A stretch of 64,000 bases of DNA from Ashinkailepas kermadecensis (Eukaryota; Arthropoda; Thecostraca; Neolepadidae). The notes beneath the pieces were generated by a model that saw only the letters and a list, made by a program, of their open reading frames with translations, ran no database searches and had not been told where the DNA came from. A program made the translations under genes and the position numbers. How positions within the stretch are numbered: position 1 is the stretch's first letter; each line of letters begins with the position of its first letter. Shown one piece after another: positions 1-12,700 of this stretch. The stretch is from the NCBI GenBank assembly GCA_034440615.1, contig JAOTOM010002903.1, positions 1 to 64,000 on the forward strand, written 5' to 3'.

Positions 1-1783
1 TGTAGTGTGAAATGTTCCAAGAGTTGGTTGTAGATGATCTTTTCTAATATTTTGACATACATGGAAGAATACTAATTGGTCGGTAGTTACAAAATGTTGC
101 TGGGTCCCCTTTTTTGTAGATGGGCTTGACAACAGCTATTTTTAATGGCTTGGGGAAAGTCCCACTATTCAGGCATAGGTTAATGACATGGGTCAAGTGT
201 GGTAATATTGACCTATATGATTGTTTAAATATCCTAGAATTTATTCCATCAATTCCCGACCCAACATTTTTAAAGAAGTAATCACTGTATCTAAATTGTT
301 TTCTGTTACTGTTAATAGTGCCATTGATATATCTGGGTACGCATGTATGTATTCTAAAGCATTGGTGTTGTTTTGAGGAATTTGTTCTCTCAATTTTGGT
401 GCAATTTCTGTGAAATATTTATTGAATCCTTCAGCTATAGCTGCATCATTTTCTAGAGTGATGTCTGTATCTGTGTTCATTTTTTTCAGGGATATTATGT
501 TTGGAAGGAGTCTGCCTCAGAATTTGGTGAAGCATTTTCCATGTCTCTTTTGGATTATTTTGATGTTTGTCAAATTCAGCCTCATAATAAAGTATTTTTT
601 GCCTTTCTAATTATTGCAATCAGTGTATTTTTATACTTGTTATATTTTTCTTGCTTTCAGCAGTTTGATATTTAAGTTTGTGATTAAATAATATTTGCTT
701 TTGATTGATTGAACATCGTATTGCAGGTGAAATCCATGGTTTTATGGAGGTTGTTTTTCTTGATAAGACTTGAGTATATGTAAATTTATCAATCCCACTT
801 TTGTATGCATTAATTAAGCTGCTGCATGCTTCTTCAGGATCATTTTCATCAAAAATTCCCTGAAGTTCATTGGTCAGATGATCCCTCAGGTTGTCCATTT
901 TGTGAAAGTCAAAAGCAGTTTTTGTTCTTTTTGCATTGATTGGTTTTTGAACTGTAAATTCTGATGTTGTAAAAATAGAGAAGTGATCAGAGAAATCAGA
1001 TTTAATGATGCCAGACTGTTGTATTTTTGATACATCATTACAGAAAATATTATCAATTAATGTGCATGATGAATCACATACACGAGTTGCCTTTGATATT
1101 AGAGGAAGAAAACCATGAGAGCACATAGACATAAAAAATGAGTCTGCAAAATGGTCATTTGGAATTGATAACAGATCAGCATTTAAATCTCCAATGATGT
1201 AGGTCGGCATGTTCAGATGGCTTATTGTTGTTAAGCACTCTTCAAATTCTGACAAAAATTGTGCATGATGACCAGGTGCACGATAGATCTGGCATATCAA
1301 AATAGTTTGTTTATTACTCAATTCTATTTGGAGAAAAACTACTTCAGCTTCAGCAGCAACAAAATCAAATGGATAGACCTGTTTTGCTTTAAGAGATTTC
1401 AAGGAATAGATTGCAGACCCTCCCCCAATTTTGTGTTCCCTGCTTTGGCAGAATAGCTCATAATCTTCATCATCTAAGTTAAATTTATGTTCATTTTCTT
1501 TTGATAGCCAGGTTTCAGAAATACATATAAAGCTCCATTTGTGATTCAGTTGGCTTAGGAAGATATTGAGCTCATCAAATTTATTTACTATGGATCTTGC
1601 ATTCAAATGGAGAATATCTATGCTTCTTTCTAAGTTGAAGTCAGGGCCAATTTCAACTTGTCTACCGATATCTTGAACATCATAGAAATTACAATTCTCT
1701 CGAATGCGTTCAAAATGAGAATACGTAAGGGCAAGGTCATCTGAGATTATATTCAAGAATGGGTTAAATATTTTATTTTCCAC
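1..1783 (-). pseudogene. CR1/L2-like LINE ORF2: endonuclease plus start of reverse transcriptase, broken, runs off left edge
   Basis: The first reading block (1783 down to 620, 387 codons) is an AP-type endonuclease of a non-LTR retrotransposon, which nicks the target DNA. In order it shows HLNARSI, SETWL, IYRAPG, GDLNAD and SDHFSIF, the metal-binding and catalytic motifs of this family. Below 620 the reading continues only by changing frame. A linker is recognisable (KETWKMLHQIL, then GFNKYFTEIAPKL at about 480-380). The reverse transcriptase then begins near 265 with GSGIDGINSRIF, VVKPIYKKGDP and NYRPISILP. At least three frameshifts are visible, two of them at A-runs (about 265 and about 65). 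The catalytic YxDD block would lie beyond position 1. Affinity to the CR1/L2 group is inferred from motif style and the accompanying ORF1; clade assignment needs a tree. Confidence 0.88.
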
Positions 1784-3728
1784 GGTAGGTAGGTGTTAGA
1801 ACCTAGTTGTAGGGCCTACGTAACAAGGTAGGTAGTTCAACAAATGTGTTACAACAATATGCTCGCCTTCCCTCACCTGACTTGGACGACTACATGGCTA
1901 GACCGGAGGTGCCTAGCAATTTATGGAGAATATGGATAATATTAATGGAGAATAATGTTGAAATGATAGCAGCGATTTGCTTTACAAAATCATTCAACTC
2001 ACTATCCATAAGGCCAAAGTGCATGTTCCATAGTCAAGTAATGTAATAGGTGTTTGGAAAAAAACTTGTTATTAGGAAACCATGTATACCTCATTCAAAA
2101 CCTGTTCGGAAGTACAACATAGATAGATATATTTAATACACAATCGTCTGTGCATTCAAAAATAATTGTATGCTGCATAAACGAAATTATTCAATTTATT
2201 TCAATGAAAATGTAGTACATATCTCCTCTAAGCCTAATAAGTGTCACTGGTTACCAAGTACAATGATTACCAAACAGTTTTTTTCTCTATTTCATTCATA
2301 AATGTCTTACGGCAGGCTTATTACGCTGACGCCGTACTCACGTGCAGTTTTTTTTCTTCTTCTTTAATAGGTGCTGGGTGTGCAATAGGTGTGGTATGAG
2401 TCAGTGCATGTGAACATCTCGATCCAGATATGCTTATGTAGCTACTTACCTAATCTAGGCAAATATGCATTAGATATTTCAGTTGATTTGGTCATTGAAG
2501 AATGTGAATAAGAGATAGGTAGGTAGGTAGGTACCTAGGCAGGCAGGCCAGGTACCCAGGTAAGTGCCTACTATTGACATGAGCAAGCTGAGGGATTTTT
2601 TTTGCTAGTGTGAGTTGCAATGTAATGAAAACCTAAGTAGGTTGGCACCCACCCAGGCAGACAGGTATGTACCCAGGCAGGACCAGTGGGAATTTAATTA
2701 TGGTTGCATATATAGGTAGGTAAGTATATATACATTTTGTACTGCCTACCACTCCATTCATCACAAAATGCTAAAAGATGAGTGCAGAGAAAAAATAGGA
2801 ATTATTTAATTTACATCATTTTCATTTGGGAGATACTTCTAAGTGGGTAGGTATTTACCTGGTTAGCTGGACAAGTTAAATTCAGATGTCTAAACCAGTT
2901 GGTGGCATCCTTTATCATGAACCTGACAGGAATGTGTGCATGGCATCTAGGGAAACAGCTGGGACCAAGACAGTAAACCAGTTCAGTCTATCTTGCATGG
3001 TAGGTACCAGGCCGAAGCATGGGTGCGAAGGTGGGTGGATGCAAGCTAATATTATTGAATCAGCCAAATTAATAATAAGAGTGTCTCTGTCAGTGAGATT
3101 CACATGTTCCAACAATGTATCACCAGCCAGTCTTGACAGGTATGTGGTGCATTAATATTGCACTGGTGAATGTCACTCACCTCATTCATTTGCTTGCCTA
3201 TGCATTCTAGGTAGGCTGCTCCATAATTTATCAAGTGCTCAGGAGCTCAGGAGCATGATGCCCCTGGTGTACCAAGTTAAGATGCTTCTTTGAAGCAGGC
3301 CATGGTAAGTGGCTCATTCTCCATTCACACACACATTCACTCACCATACTCCCATGTCATACCAATAGCGCACTGGCAGTATGAATGGGAGCAGGCCAGG
3401 GGCATCTTTGTTTGGTCATTGCATATGAGTCAAAAAGTCATCTATCAAGAATGCTGGTGTTCACATGTTTCTTTATATGTTTCACTCCTTACACCAGAAC
3501 CACTCTATTTATTAAAATGATCAAGATGATTATATTATTATGATGATACCAGTGAGTAAGTATTGTCTCATAAAGGTATCTTGTATATAGTCCAGCCATT
3601 TTCACACAGTATGTTCAGTTGAAGTACACATGCATATCATTTATACTGTTCTGAGTTTACTTTCAGTCCCCTAGTCCTTTCCCCCCTGCCTGCCTTCCCA
3701 CTCCTGGTTGTCCTGACAACATACTCCC
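1784..3728. other. Spacer between LINE ORF2 and ORF1, with AGGT-rich stretches
   Basis: About 1.9 kb without a convincing gene separates the two open frames of the minus-strand LINE. It contains degenerate AGGT/AGGC repeats near 2515-2560 and 2640-2680, plus several short chance frames. The gap is long for a CR1/L2-type ORF1-ORF2 spacer, so it may contain an inserted repeat, or the two frames may come from different copies. Confidence 0.5.
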
Positions 3729-4472
3729 CTAGGTCAGACCTCTGAAAAGCAACTCGTCCAGCTTGGGTGTTGTCTCGTGCTTGTTGATTGAGTTGTTGCT
3801 CCATGTTCTTTCTGCTCTATATGGTCCTTTGTCAGTTGCATCTATGATCTCATCCCTGCTCATGTCTGGATGTATGTGTACATACTTTTGTTCTTTTGTT
3901 TTTCTGGCCATGATGTTGCCATTTTTGGTATGATAGTTGCAAATTTGTTTCCTTTCCCACATTTCACCCAGCACCTGTACTTGTTTTGCACGTTTTGCAG
4001 TGAGGTTCTCATGTATGGTTATTTTTGTTTTGTGTTCTCCTACTTGGTTGAATTTTGCTTCATACACTGCATTTCTATCACCTAAATCCTGAAATTTGAT
4101 CAGTACACGCCTGTTTTGGCGCAGACGATGACATGCAGATATGCTGCCAGTGAGTTTCACACCTAGTTTCTCCTCAATTATTTTTTTGGTAATCTCCCTG
4201 GTTTTTTCTGGAGCTTCAAAGGTGTCTATTGGGGCTGATGGAAATCCACCACCACCTAGAATGAGTGAGTCTTTTCTGGTGTATTGTTCTATGTTGTCAA
4301 CTGTATTGTTCAATTCTGAAATTTGCTTTTTGAGATCTTTGTTTTCCTCCATGAGTTGTTTTAGCTGGTTGTTTGCTATCCTGTTTTCCTTTCTAATGTC
4401 CTCCATTTCCTCTCGAAGTTCTTTCATCTTTTCATTCACTGCTTCCTGAATTTGTTGTTTAATTTCGTCCAT
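3729..4472 (-). CDS. LINE ORF1 protein (coiled coil plus nucleic-acid-binding core)
   Basis: An intact 247-codon frame. Residues about 1-65 are a highly charged coiled coil (repeated E/K-rich heptads), followed by NIEQYTRKDSLILGG, the signature that opens the conserved core of L1/L2/CR1-type ORF1 proteins. A basic middle section follows (ACHRLRQNRRVLIKF, then ENLTAKRAKQVQVLGEMW), which in the family binds RNA and acts as a chaperone in the retrotransposition particle. It lies upstream of the endonuclease frame on the same strand, as expected for ORF1. It is unexpectedly intact while ORF2 is broken. The ATG chosen begins directly before the coiled coil. Family assignment is firm; activity is not claimed. 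Confidence 0.82.
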   Translation of the reverse strand: MDEIKQQIQEAVNEKMKELREEMEDIRKENRIANNQLKQLMEENKDLKKQISELNNTVDNIEQYTRKDSLILGGGGFPSAPIDTFEAPEKTREITKKIIEEKLGVKLTGSISACHRLRQNRRVLIKFQDLGDRNAVYEAKFNQVGEHKTKITIHENLTAKRAKQVQVLGEMWERKQICNYHTKNGNIMARKTKEQKYVHIHPDMSRDEIIDATDKGPYRAERTWSNNSINKHETTPKLDELLFRGLT

Positions 4473-5141
4473 GACACCTCCGGTCTATATACCATCCAAG
4501 TTTAAATAGTTTTGTCTAGATTAGTAATCTGAAATTTAGTCAAAAGTATAACTTGATGATAATCCAAGCCAATCAAAATAGACAAACGTAAGAAAACAAG
4601 AAGGCAAATTCAACTCCCTGTGGTAGTGCGTCGAATTCGGCTCCAGGTGTCGGGAGCTGGCACGTCCGTCTCCTCCGGCGTCAACTGGTCAACCGTCTAA
4701 TCTTTTATTTCCCATGAAAAGGAGACCATACGTGGAATCGCGCGGGGTCTACTGCACGCGAAGCTCCGTAACGGTTCGTGGCCGGACGATGGCCAGTCAC
4801 ACGGGTCAGTCAGCTGATACAGTGCCCGCCACATTGCGGGCGCTTAGTCGGCCCGACCAGGCTGGAACCACGCCGGAAAATCCTCACGTCACACTAAGCA
4901 CACACCGTTCCCCGCCAGTCATCATTGCGGTGCGCCAAAGGCAGACGGGGCACCGCGGAGTTCCCGACAGGAGCACGTGAGCGCCGGCAACCACGTGCCT
5001 GCCACCGCTCTGTCTGGCAGCGTTCATGCATCATCACCACGTGCCTGCTACTGCACCGGCAGCTCCGTTTGGCAGCGTTCGTGCATCATCACCATATGGA
5101 TCTAATGTACTGTTTATGGCTCAAGATGGAGAGTTCGCTAG
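4473..5141. other. GC/CpG-rich stretch with a short imperfect duplication
   Basis: Upstream (on the minus strand) of the LINE ORF1, and so possibly its 5' untranslated region or promoter. CpG-rich from about 4620 to 5000. At 4990-5095 an imperfect duplication of about 46-55 bp is visible; both copies begin ACCACGTGCCTGC and end CATGCATCATC or CGTGCATCATC. No coding sequence is recognised. Confidence 0.4.
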
Positions 5142-5197
5142 CCAAAAAAAAACAAAAACAACAAAAACAAACAAACAAGACAAAAACAAACAAGTGC
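5142..5197 (+). repeat. A-rich CAAAA/CAAA tract
   Basis: A run of A broken only by C and one G. This is typical of a decayed poly(A) tail or an A-rich microsatellite. No adjoining retroelement body on the plus strand is recognised. Confidence 0.7.
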
Positions 5198-5824
5198 GAA
5201 CTAAAAAAAACGATTTTAATTGCTGGTATGCTTTGCAAATTCTATAGGTTTGCTGATGTCATCGGCGTGCTTTGTGTTGATGGAATCGGACTACGCACAA
5301 GATGAGACTGCTCGTTTTCCACCCTTTTACTATTGCTTCTCGTGTTGATCATGTTATCACCTCGCGTATGCATGCTGCAACCGCTCGAAAGTTGGGCAAT
5401 TCCCACACCAAGGTAAGGATGTTGGTGACGCACTGTCACCATGCATTTCTGGCCATCACGACTACTAGGGAGAGTTAGTTATTTAGTCATTAGGGCTTTT
5501 GGCGCCTCGACACTAGGGAGAGCGAATGGCCAGTGTAATTAGACTGGCGGGCAGACGCACACTGGAGGCGCCAGACGCTACAGCGTCGACAATCATCACT
5601 GGCAATGTCGGCCAGTGACGACAACTCTACATGCCTGTATAGTTATCGTCACGTCACATGAGGTTCGGGAAAGCCGGCCAACCGATGGACATACCCGAGC
5701 CGGGGTGTCCCCACCTCTGCTCTGCGCCGTTAACACCAGCAAACAATCACCGCTACCTGCCCACCCCTTAGATATATAGCAGTGTGTGGTGGACTTAAAA
5801 ATACACGGTCCTAAAAGCGTTGAG
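5198..5824. other. No gene recognised; GC-rich flank below the LINE relic
   Basis: Contains two short GGCGCC-bearing inverted segments (about 5500-5575) and a TATATAG motif near 5771. It lies downstream of the minus-strand LINE relic and may be its 3' untranslated region. Nothing else can be supported. Confidence 0.35.
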
Positions 5825-6475
5825 CTATGAACTACATAGGGAGGGGATGCGAGCGAACAAACAACGCTGAACAGCGTTCACTCTGGCAAATGAGACGTTT
5901 GCCAGAGACATGAGACACAGAGAAAGAGCGCATGTCACGCGCCTCGGCACGGACAGGCTGAACACCAACAGCAGATCAGGGCTGTCGATTATCGCATGGT
6001 GAATGCTGTGCAGGAACATGAGGTCCTACTGTGCCAGCCGAGACTCAATAGAGCGTACGTTAGAATGAGATAAGAGAGTGGTGTGGTTTAAGCTGGCGAT
6101 GGATTTGCTCGAGTCACAAGTCAGCCACATGAGGAACTTGAGCCGTGTCCGCTTCAGGCGTTACAGGTGGGTGACAGCTTCCCCAGCTCATACTACACAA
6201 CCATACTCAAGGGTGGAGCGAACATGGGCGTAAGAGACGCACCGCATTGCCTTGTGATCAAAGCGAGCTCTGTTGTGGTGTCTGGACAAACGCATATTGC
6301 GAATGGCGATACGAGACATGCGGTTCGCCTCGGCTGCGGTGAAGTCAATATGACGGGTAAATGCGAGTAAAACACATTGATCTCGGGTCTCGGTTCGGTG
6401 CTGTAACGCGGTGGCGCTTAGTATGTATGTGGCTAAGATGGATGATCTTCGTAAGGAAAAGATATTTAGTTGCAT
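5825..6475 (-). pseudogene. LINE reverse transcriptase C-terminal end, decayed
   Basis: Minus-strand reading gives RSTLEYGCVV, the conserved block after the thumb region of LINE reverse transcriptases. After an in-frame stop come LKRTRLKFLMWLTCDS and finally LSVPRRVTCALSLCL, then ARVNAVQRCLFARIPSLCSS before the terminal stop. This succession matches the C-terminal tail of non-LTR ORF2 proteins. At least two internal stops (one directly after CVV, one after AVTHL) and a lost start show it is dead. The sequence differs from the 1-4.5 kb element, so it is a second lineage. The clade is not assigned. Confidence 0.75.
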
Positions 6476-6758
6476 TTCTCAGTTCCATTTTAGATGCCAT
6501 GCACACGACCAAGGGGAGAGACGGTGAAGTCTTATCGGAGACAGTCTCTGAGACGCGCGAATCTGAAATCGCAACTCCCTCGACATCCCTCCCGCCTCAG
6601 GGCGGGTCAGGTCATTTGACCACTTGGTCACACTTGAAAGCCATGCCTGTGGTAAAGATACAAAAGCCTATAGTTCCTGAAGCTTACTACACTCAAAACA
6701 GTGCAGCATGCACGAATGGAAACTGTCGGAGAGAGCTGAAATGTAATTATAGCCGCAC
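6476..6758. other. Intron or 3' flank of the coiled-coil gene
   Basis: Lies directly downstream (minus strand) of the last recognised exon of the coiled-coil gene. A minus-strand acceptor-like CTTTACCACAG ends near 6645 and is followed by about 60 open codons in phase 0. That frame could be a further exon, but it merges into the LINE relic and has no recognisable protein signature, so it is not called. Confidence 0.35.
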
Positions 6759-6917
6759 CTGTATCTGCGCCAAGGCCTTCAAGCTGGCCAGCTCGCTGTG
6801 CTCCTTAGCCGGACAGATGGCGACTTGGCGACGAGCTCGCTTCAGAGCCTGTTCCAGCTGGTAGTTGTGCTTCACCAGATCCTCGTATTTCTTGTAAAAT
6901 TCGGCTCGATTCATGTC
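6759..6917 (-). CDS. Host gene exon 3 of 3 recognised: coiled-coil protein, 53 codons
   Basis: Exon bounded by a minus-strand acceptor (pyrimidine-rich TATACCTTCTCAG, then GACATGAAT) and a donor (ATACAG then GTGCGG). It is 159 bp, phase 0 at both ends, with no stop. The translation begins DMNRAEFYKKYEDLVKH and contains NYQLEQALKRARRQV, a charged amphipathic helix with heptad spacing and a basic patch, followed by SELASLKALAQIQ. Codon use is GC-ending and the frame looks selected, unlike the repeat-derived frames nearby. It continues the exons at 8493-8621 and 10600-10959, which have the same strand, phase and coiled-coil character. I do not recognise the protein. Later exons were not found in the window. 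No mobile-element motif is present, so a host gene is the best reading. Confidence 0.62.
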
Positions 6918-8471
<1,554 letters not shown>

Positions 8472-8492
8472 CGATCCCGACCCTAGCCTCAC

Positions 8493-8621
8493 CTGCGTGT
8501 CGGACGGGGTCGCCTCTTGCTGCGTGGCCGACTGGCGAGCGCGGCGAAGCTCCAGCAGCCGGGCGACCAGGCGGCGTGCCGTACTGTTCTCCACGATCAA
8601 CTCCTGCACGCGCTCCATGCT
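8493..8621 (-). CDS. Host gene exon 2: helical segment, 43 codons
   Basis: Minus-strand exon of 129 bp between the acceptor CACCCACCGGCAG (then AGCATGGAG) and a near-consensus donor (ACGCAG then GTGAGG). It is phase 0 at both ends. The translation starts [18 protein letters not shown] and continues [17 protein letters not shown], a strongly helical leucine/arginine heptad pattern, then a polar tail ending PSDTQ. It fits without frame change between the exon ending FWIHQNHRLKSTLIK (10600-10959) and the one starting DMNRAEFYKK (6759-6917). The reading frame runs on into the GGGGTC repeat only because that repeat lacks stops; the donor is where coding should end. The protein is not recognised. 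Confidence 0.62.
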
Positions 8622-9437
8622 CTGCCGGTGGGTGACCCTACACGGCTAATGATCGGGACACCACCAGCGACAATCGGGGCACCGACTACTGTAGTGATCG
8701 GACACAGACAAGCGCCCGTCTGGAGGACTACCCAAGGCAGAGGGAGCCACGGTCCGCTCAGTGCTGGAGGATTCGCTCAAGACATGGAAGCCACGGGCTG
8801 TTGGCGACTGGTGCATACATCAGCCTAAACACAGCCGCGGCTATTCAAAGCCTCGAGGATGCTCTAAACCGAACCACGGAACATTCCCGGTCGAAGTCAT
8901 TGCATGTCACGATGTGACGCAGGTGCGGCTGTCTCTGGTTGGTCACGACTGTCTCATGTCGTCTCTAGAAGCCTGCATAATGCATACACCAGTTTTGACA
9001 TACAAAACGAGCCTATTTAAAGCATCCGGGAAGCTTCCAGAGATGTTTTCAGAACTAAACGTGTGATCTTGTGTTGGCGGTGACAGGGGGACGAACCCAG
9101 TAGCACGTCATGCAACGAGGGTTGTCAGTCGCCCATGGTAGTGTCAGGTGCAGGCGGAAGTGTTGGAATCGGTGATGTCGCCACGACTCAGGGGAGCCCA
9201 GCAGTCTTGACGCGGGTCCGTTTGTTAACTGGTCTGGTTGACATGTTGTTCCCTGCATGGGTAAAAATGGCGACGCGCACAATTTCGCTCTTGTCAATCA
9301 ATGAAGAAGCAGCCAGAGCCCCATTTTCCCATTGACCGACCCTCGTGTAACCGTGCGGACACGATGAAACACGTCACGTCACGTCACGTCACGTCATGCC
9401 GGCTGCATTTCAACCGTTCGAAGGTATGACTTGCCCA
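8622..9437 (-). other. Intron of the coiled-coil gene, unique-looking part
   Basis: Start (in plus coordinates) of the 1,978-bp intron between exons 1 and 2. It contains a (CGTCA)n run at 9369-9395 (five CGTCA units, each holding the TGACG half-site on the other strand). No other feature is supported. Confidence 0.45.
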
Positions 9438-10080
9438 TAGGCGCACCGGAGGGGGGGGGGGGCCCAGGGGCCCCGGCCCCCCCCATGAGACCAAAGTGCC
9501 CGTTTGGCCAAAAGTGCCCTTTTGACCGAAAAGTGCCCTCTTGGCCGGAATGTCCCAAATTTAGCCCAAAAATCACCTGCCTTATGTGCCCCGCCTGTGC
9601 CAAAGGTGCCCTTTGGCCCCAAAACTGCTCTTTTGGCCTATAAATGACATTCCCCTGTGCCCTTTCCTGTCCTATGCCTGTCCCAATTAGGTGCCCTTTT
9701 GATCTAAAAGTGCCCTGTGCCCTGCCCTGTACCCTGCCCTGTGCCTTGTGCTGCACCGTGAACTCTGCCCTGCCCTGTGTCCTGCCCTATGCCCTGCCCT
9801 ATGCCCTGCGCCCTGCCCTGTGCCCTGCCCTGAGTCCTGCCCTATGCCCTGCCCTGTGCCCTGCCCTGTGTCCTGCCCTGTGCCCTGCTCTGTGCCTTGC
9901 CCTGTGCCCTGCCCTGTGCCCTACCCTGTACCCTGTCCTGTGGCCTGTGCCTATAGGCGCACCGGTGTGTGGTGCCCAGGGGGCCCGGCTTCCTCTCCCT
10001 AGGTCGAGATCGAGAAGTGTCCCTCGGCAGAAAGTGCCCTTTTGGGTTTGGGCGCAAAAGTGCCCATCGGCCTTGGCCTA
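9438..10080. repeat. Degenerate AAAAGTGCCCTTTTGG / CCCTGTGCCCTGC repeat block
   Basis: Begins with GGCGCACCGGA and a 12-base G-run. Tandem imperfect units of AAAAGTGCCCTTTTGG follow to about 9720, then an array of CCCTGCCCTGTG-type units (period about 11) to about 9945, then a second GGCGCACCGG edge (9955) and two more AAAAGTGCCC units. The block sits in an intron. Frames through it ([14 protein letters not shown]) are repeat artefacts. It resembles the modules at 10230-10392 and 62476-62590. Confidence 0.85.
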
Positions 10081-10229
10081 AACGATCGAACGATACATAC
10101 CTACCCGGCCTACCCCTAGGTTCGGCGTAAAAAATGTATCAGCCTCCCAAAAAATCCTTGCTTTAATCTCACTTTTCAGTGTTCCATCAGTGAACAGCTG
10201 GACTTTCTTGCGCGTTTGCCCTGGAAAAT

Positions 10230-10392
10230 TCACGCCCCCCCCCCCCCCCCCCCGGTCAGCAAACCTTCCAGTGTGCCCCGGGCCGCAAAGTGCCCTTTTG
10301 GAGCCGGTCAAGTGCCCTTTTGGAGCCGGCCAAGTGCCCTTTTCGGTCCGGGCCCTCCCCCCCATGGAAAAATCCTGGGTGCGCGCCTGGAC
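10230..10392. repeat. Second AAAGTGCCCTTTTGG module with C-run
   Basis: A 17-base C-run (10237-10253) is followed by three imperfect units of AAGTGCCCTTTTGGAGCCGG. The block ends in CTGGGTGCGCGCCTGGA, which on the minus strand resembles the GGCGCACC edge of the neighbouring block. It is probably the same repeat family as 9438-10080, in part inverted. Confidence 0.75.
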
Positions 10393-10599
10393 TTGCCACA
10401 AGGAATTAGTGAGGGAAGCTACTGAACTAACGGTGAACCAAGTTACATCAATTGTTCTGATTGCGTTCTTTATTGAGGCATACACCTACCGCGCTGCCAT
10501 ACAGCCTGACAACGCCGCTGAAACAGCGCAGCGCAACAACGCAGCAGAGTGGTGCACTAATTTCTGCGATTCCATATTTGAGGCACACTGACACCGTAC

Positions 10600-10959
10600 C
10601 TTGATCAGCGTAGACTTGAGTCGGTGGTTCTGGTGAATCCAGAAGCGCTCCTTCTCAGAGACAGTCATAAGGTGCTGGCAGCTGGTCTGAAGCTGCTCTG
10701 CCACACTGGGTGCAGCTGGAGTGCGGTAGCCGCTCTTCAGCTCGGTGTCACTTGGTGTCATTGAGGTGGGGTCGAAGCTCATCTTCAGGTCCGCTCCGCT
10801 GGAGGCCATAGGCTCTGCACAGCAGGTCTCCAGGTCCATGCCAACTGAAGCCGCCGGTGAACACTGGTCACCGCCAGCCGCCGCCAGAACGCCCACCCGG
10901 CCAGCGGTGGTCAGCAGCAACTGGTTCTGTGTAGCCGGCGCGTGCTGTGCAGCCTCGAC
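10600..10959 (-). CDS. Host gene exon 1 recognised (internal): 120 codons leading into coiled coil
   Basis: Minus-strand exon of 360 bp. The acceptor is GCGACTGCCGCAG (then GTCGAGGCT) and the donor ATCAAG then GTACGG, phase 0 at both ends. It begins VEAAQHAPATQNQLLLTT, has an alanine/glycine-rich stretch, a Ser/Thr/Pro-rich linker (SFDPTSMTPSDTELK) and a C-terminal helix SEKERFWIHQNHRLKSTLIK. That helix continues in phase into the helical exons at 8493-8621 and 6759-6917. The low-complexity first half looks disordered and regulatory in style. Upstream exons would lie above 10,960 and were not identified with confidence; the region just upstream carries two copies of a roughly 30-bp CACTCACTGCTGACGTGCGC motif. 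I do not recognise the protein; a nuclear or cytoskeletal coiled-coil protein is only a guess. Confidence 0.6.
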
Positions 10960-11258
10960 CTGCGGCAGTCGCACGGCACTCAGTGCTGACGTGCGCAGCA
11001 CAGGGCACTCACTGCTGACGTGCGCAGTACAGGCCACTCACTGCGACAGTGGCACCCGCAAGCGCCGGCTGCTCTATCGTATGGCCGGCTGCAGCATATG
11101 AATGGGCGCTCGAGTGCACCCCATGATTTTTCAGCCGAAGGCACCCCTCTGAGTGTAATAGGTACTCGTCCAGGCACTCGTGTGCATCTCCCCTAAGCAT
11201 TTTCTCACTTAGTGGCAACTGTTGTGCAATTGTGTACAAGTGTACAACTGTTGTGGGC

Positions 11259-11314
11259 GATTGGAGAGGCGGTCAGGATGTGAGGTCATGTTTGCAAATG
11301 CATGTAGCTAGCAT
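11259..11314 (+). repeat. Dispersed repeat, copy 2
   Basis: Partner of 7794-7850. Carries GAGAGGCGGTCAGGATGTGA and TTGCAAATGCATG. Confidence 0.65.
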
Positions 11315-11690
11315 TGCTGTGGAACTCCGTTCTGTTCTCAGGCACCCACCTCGATCGCGCCTCTGTTATGCAAATGAACTACAATCCCCCACGTCATGTA
11401 GCTATCGGCCTGTCAGCGTTGCCTGTGAAGCTTGGTGAAGAACTATCAAACAATTTTGAAGATGCTGATGGAAAAAGCCAAGCACGTTACGCCGCGACTA
11501 GAAACCCAGCTGACAACATTCACGAAGATGCCTATCAAAACTCGCTCCTGGAGACAGTCCAGACTATGGAAAAGCGCTAAAAATAGGCACCGTGTGCCAA
11601 AAGAATGTGGGAATAAGTCATCAAGTGCAACTATGGTCGCCTCATGCACTAAAAAGCAACAGACAACAATAACGACAAAACAAGCGGCGT

Positions 11691-12145
11691 GAGCGGTGCG
11701 TGCCTCTCACCAGTGACGGTGTCTGGCTGCCCGGCGGACCGGGTGTGAGCGGTGCGTGCCTCTCACCAGTGACGGTGTCTGGCTGCCCGGCGGACCGGGC
11801 GTGAGCGGTGCGTGCCTCTACCAGTGACTGTCTGGCTGCCCGGCGGACCGGGCGTGGCGGTGCGTGCCTCTCACCAGTGACGGTGTCTGGCTGCCCGGCG
11901 GACCGGGCGTGGCGGTGCGTGCCTCTCACCAGTGACGGTGTCTGGCTGCCCGGCGGACCACGACAAAACACGCGGCGTGAGCGGTGCGTGCCTCTACCAG
12001 TGACGGTGTCTGGCTGCCCGGCGGACCGGGCGTGAGCGGTGCGTGCCTCTCACCAGTGACGGTGTCTGGCTGCCCGGCGGACCGGGTGTGAGCGGTGCGT
12101 GCCTCTCACCAGTGACGGTGTCTGGCTGCCCGGCGGACCGGATGT
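11691..12145. repeat. 56-bp minisatellite, about 8 units
   Basis: Units start GCGGTGCGTGCCTCTCACC and end TGCCCGGCGGACCGGGCG. Some lack a few bases. The sequence preceding the array (ACGACAAAACAAGCGGCGTGA, ending at 11692) recurs as ACGACAAAACACGCGGCGTGA inside it at about 11959-11979, so the array grew by duplicating a longer block. Frames on both strands are artefacts of the repeat. Confidence 0.95.
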
Positions 12146-12700
12146 AGGTGACTCCCAGACTTAAAACGTCAAGCAACCAAGATCGTACAAAAAAAAACAA
12201 TATCAGGACGTGATTTCAGCTGACCTGCAGAGCAGTTTGCATCTGAAAGCTCTAAAAACCTCATGACGCCCACCAAAAAGGCTACAAGCAATGCATGAAA
12301 TCAAACTCAAGATATTTTAGTAGAACATTCAAAATCCCCAAGCGCGGCCACAACTTTCCGCCGCAGGTATTACATGCCACAATTTCATCACGAACTAGCC
12401 AGCGCCAGCAGCCAGCGGGACACAACCACGGCACATTGGGCGTGACGTCAGCTGCCGTGCCATTCTCACGTTGTTCTCACTCTTGTGTGGGTGGGTGGGC
12501 ACGGTGTGAGGCAGACGTCGGCGCCTGCCGACTGATGCGCCGTCAGGCAGGGCGTGGCACCACACTCGGCGACGTGGCGCATAGCCAGCGGGAGCGCCAG
12601 TCTGGTCGGCGTCTGTGGTTCATCACGCATCACCTGGCGGACGGTGGGAGCCGATCAGATGCTACCGGGCACGAGGCGGGGGGAGAACGAGAACGAGGGT
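12146..12700. other. No gene recognised between two arrays
   Basis: GC-rich from about 12400. Contains short open frames with no family signature. Confidence 0.4.
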
